Part shown: piece after piece, positions 6,799-7,502 of the stretch | Layout of the letters: every line of letters begins with the position of its first letter | How positions within the stretch are numbered: the stretch's first letter is position 1 | Source: Actinomycetota bacterium | GTDB lineage: Bacteria; Actinomycetota; Acidimicrobiia; Acidimicrobiales; JACDEA01 | NCBI GenBank assembly: GCA_013816725.1 | Contig: JACDEA010000049.1 | Location: 2,516 to 10,017, forward strand | Direction: 5' to 3' | DNA length: 7,502 nt | Translations under genes and position numbers: made by a program | The notes under the pieces: generated by a model | The model's input: only the letters and a program-made list of their open reading frames with translations | Database searches by the model: none | Told to the model about the DNA's origin: nothing

Positions 6799-7340
6799 GG
6801 ACGGACGGCCAGGAATCGAACCCGGAGGACGCAGTCGCGATCTCCCCGATGCATGCAACTCGTCTGGTCGACGGCGACGGTCTCCCCGAAGTGCGCCGCA
6901 GCGCCGAGGATGAACCCTTCGGCAAGGGCGCAGAGCTGGCGGGCTGACCGATAGTGGATGAACAGCTCGCCGGGTGCGCCGTCTTCGTACGCGAAGTCCG
7001 GCACGTCGGCGCCCGGGTAGAGCTTGCGCACCTCCGGGTGAATGATGTCGTTGAGCGTCAGCAGGAACGACCGGCAGTCGTGTCCGTCGAAGAAACCCGG
7101 GTACCGGGTCGCGAGCCGAGGCAGCGCCTGCTCCCCGATGGTCCGGATGACAGCGTCCGGCGGCACGTCCAGCTGTGACGACGCCGCCCTCACGAGGCCG
7201 TGCAGATCATCGTCGGGATAGCTGCCGAGGGACGTGTAGGCGCCTTCGAGCCCCGCCTCATCGAGGAGCTCGTCCCAGGTGTCCGGCCCATAGGAATCGG
7301 TGACTACCTCTTCCACCAGGTTGAAGATGATCCCCTTCAC
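6795..7340 (-). CDS. hnoX: H-NOX haem-based nitric-oxide sensor
   Basis: A stand-alone H-NOX (haem NO/oxygen binding) protein of 181 residues, the usual family length. It starts with MKGIIFN, the typical family N-terminus, which fixes the GTG start at 7340; a GGGAG lies just upstream with short spacing. Family residues seen: the proximal haem ligand H101 in NDIIHPEVRKL, P114 near the haem, and the Y130-x-S132-x-R134 motif that binds the haem propionates. At the position of the distal Tyr140 of the Thermoanaerobacter H-NOX, my hand alignment gives L139, which predicts an NO-selective sensor that does not bind O2 stably. Cysteines C162 and C170 sit in a C-terminal CxHxGDxxC motif. Bacterial H-NOX proteins signal by contact with co-encoded histidine kinases, cyclic di-GMP enzymes or chemoreceptors. 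Here the next gene is a GAF-GGDEF-EAL enzyme overlapping by 4 nt. This is the first gene after the leader region, so it probably opens the operon. Confidence 0.93.
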   Translation of the reverse strand: MKGIIFNLVEEVVTDSYGPDTWDELLDEAGLEGAYTSLGSYPDDDLHGLVRAASSQLDVPPDAVIRTIGEQALPRLATRYPGFFDGHDCRSFLLTLNDIIHPEVRKLYPGADVPDFAYEDGAPGELFIHYRSARQLCALAEGFILGAAAHFGETVAVDQTSCMHRGDRDCVLRVRFLAVRP

Positions 7341-7502
7341 GCTCTCCCGTCACATGCGCCGATGACCCACTGCCACCTGCTTCATCGGCACGAAACCGCC
7401 TGGCCTGACCCTTTGTGCCTCTTCGGGGTAAGCCATCGGCCGGGAACGGACGCCAGCCGACCGTTTACCGGTGGACCTTCACCTGAAAATGCCGGTGTGG
7501 CC
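7341..7502 (-). promoter_or_regulatory. Leader / probable promoter region of the H-NOX operon
   Basis: This is 162 nt of apparently non-coding DNA before the first gene, cut by the right edge. It is the only sizeable gap upstream of the operon, so a promoter is expected here or just outside. I could not find a convincing -35/-10 pair on the minus strand, nor a recognisable FNR/CRP or NsrR-type palindrome. It does contain an 8-bp inverted repeat (listed separately), a further GCCGATG half-copy (minus strand, 7440-7434), and an imperfect ACCG-N5-CGGT inverted repeat around 7460-7472. On the minus strand, all three frames from the right edge meet a stop codon before the H-NOX start. Confidence 0.45.
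7356..7391 (-). repeat. Inverted repeat / possible leader hairpin before H-NOX
   Basis: GCCGATGA at 7358-7365 and TCATCGGC at 7382-7389 form a perfect 8-bp inverted repeat with a 16-bp spacer. In the minus-strand RNA the stem can extend to 10 pairs (7356-7365 with 7382-7391), including one G-U wobble. It ends about 15 nt before the GTG start at 7340, just upstream of the GGGAG ribosome-binding candidate. It could be a dimer-binding operator or a structured 5' leader. I recognise no known regulator site. Confidence 0.4.

Noticed and set aside
6809..6825. tRNA T-arm look-alike: minus strand CCGGG TTCGATT CCTGG, with stem and loop of correct size
   Set aside because: It lies inside the conserved C-terminus of H-NOX, no acceptor, D or anticodon arms are present at the right distances, and no integrase or attachment-site duplication is seen. 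Chance resemblance.
6799..6858. ATG at 6858 as start of the GAF-GGDEF-EAL gene
   Set aside because: It would overlap H-NOX by 64 nt and add 20 Arg/Pro/Ser-rich residues without structure. The GTG at 6798 gives the standard 4-nt overlap and begins at the coiled coil.
6497..6925. Minus-strand 142-codon open frame bridging the H-NOX / GGDEF-EAL junction
   Set aside because: Out of frame with both well-supported genes and lacks any domain; an Arg/Ala-rich shadow.
7356..7420. GEMM-type cyclic di-GMP riboswitch in the leader (GGCACAAAGGG resembles part of the consensus)
   Set aside because: The diagnostic second element with GGACGCAAAGCC-like sequence and the tetraloop/receptor pairing are missing.
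7363..7502. Plus-strand frame starting ATG at 7363, open to the window edge (46 codons), as a divergent gene
   Set aside because: No ribosome-binding site, its start lies within the inverted repeat, and its composition is not that of a recognisable protein. The edge leaves a small doubt.

Overview
The window is GC-rich (roughly two thirds G+C by eye). All five recognisable genes lie on the minus strand and are packed as one probable operon, so transcription runs from right to left. Strong third-position GC, two GTG starts at 4-nt GTGA junctions and very short spacers suggest a high-GC bacterium. An actinobacterium, or another high-GC soil or aquatic lineage, is my best guess, but the sequence does not fix the taxon.

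Layout in transcription order: 7502-7341 is a leader or promoter region with an inverted repeat. Then comes an H-NOX haem nitric-oxide sensor (7340-6795). It overlaps by 4 nt a GAF-GGDEF-EAL enzyme for making and breaking cyclic di-GMP (6798-4663). After a short gap follows a soluble hybrid histidine kinase, PAS-PAS-HisKA-HATPase-REC-REC (4590-2125). A DivK-like stand-alone receiver (2125-1742) overlaps the kinase stop by 1 nt. Last is a REC-GGDEF-EAL response regulator (1745-1), which overlaps the receiver by 4 nt and runs off the left edge just after its EAL domain.

Inferred working model: NO binds the H-NOX haem, and the H-NOX protein acts on its partner, most likely the coiled-coil/GAF end of the co-translated GGDEF-EAL enzyme and possibly the hybrid kinase. 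The kinase phosphorylates its own receivers, the DivK-like receiver and the REC-GGDEF-EAL regulator, so a second cyclic di-GMP enzyme is controlled in parallel. Both GGDEF-EAL proteins keep every catalytic residue I can check and both keep the RxxD inhibitory site, so either could synthesise or degrade cyclic di-GMP. H-NOX control of cyclic di-GMP is known from proteobacteria (HnoX/HnoK/HnoB-type circuits and H-NOX/diguanylate cyclase pairs). What looks unusual is this five-gene combination: two potentially bifunctional enzymes, a DivK/PleD-like pair, four receiver domains and no Hpt domain in view.

I see no tRNA, rRNA, CRISPR array, insertion sequence or phage gene in the window.
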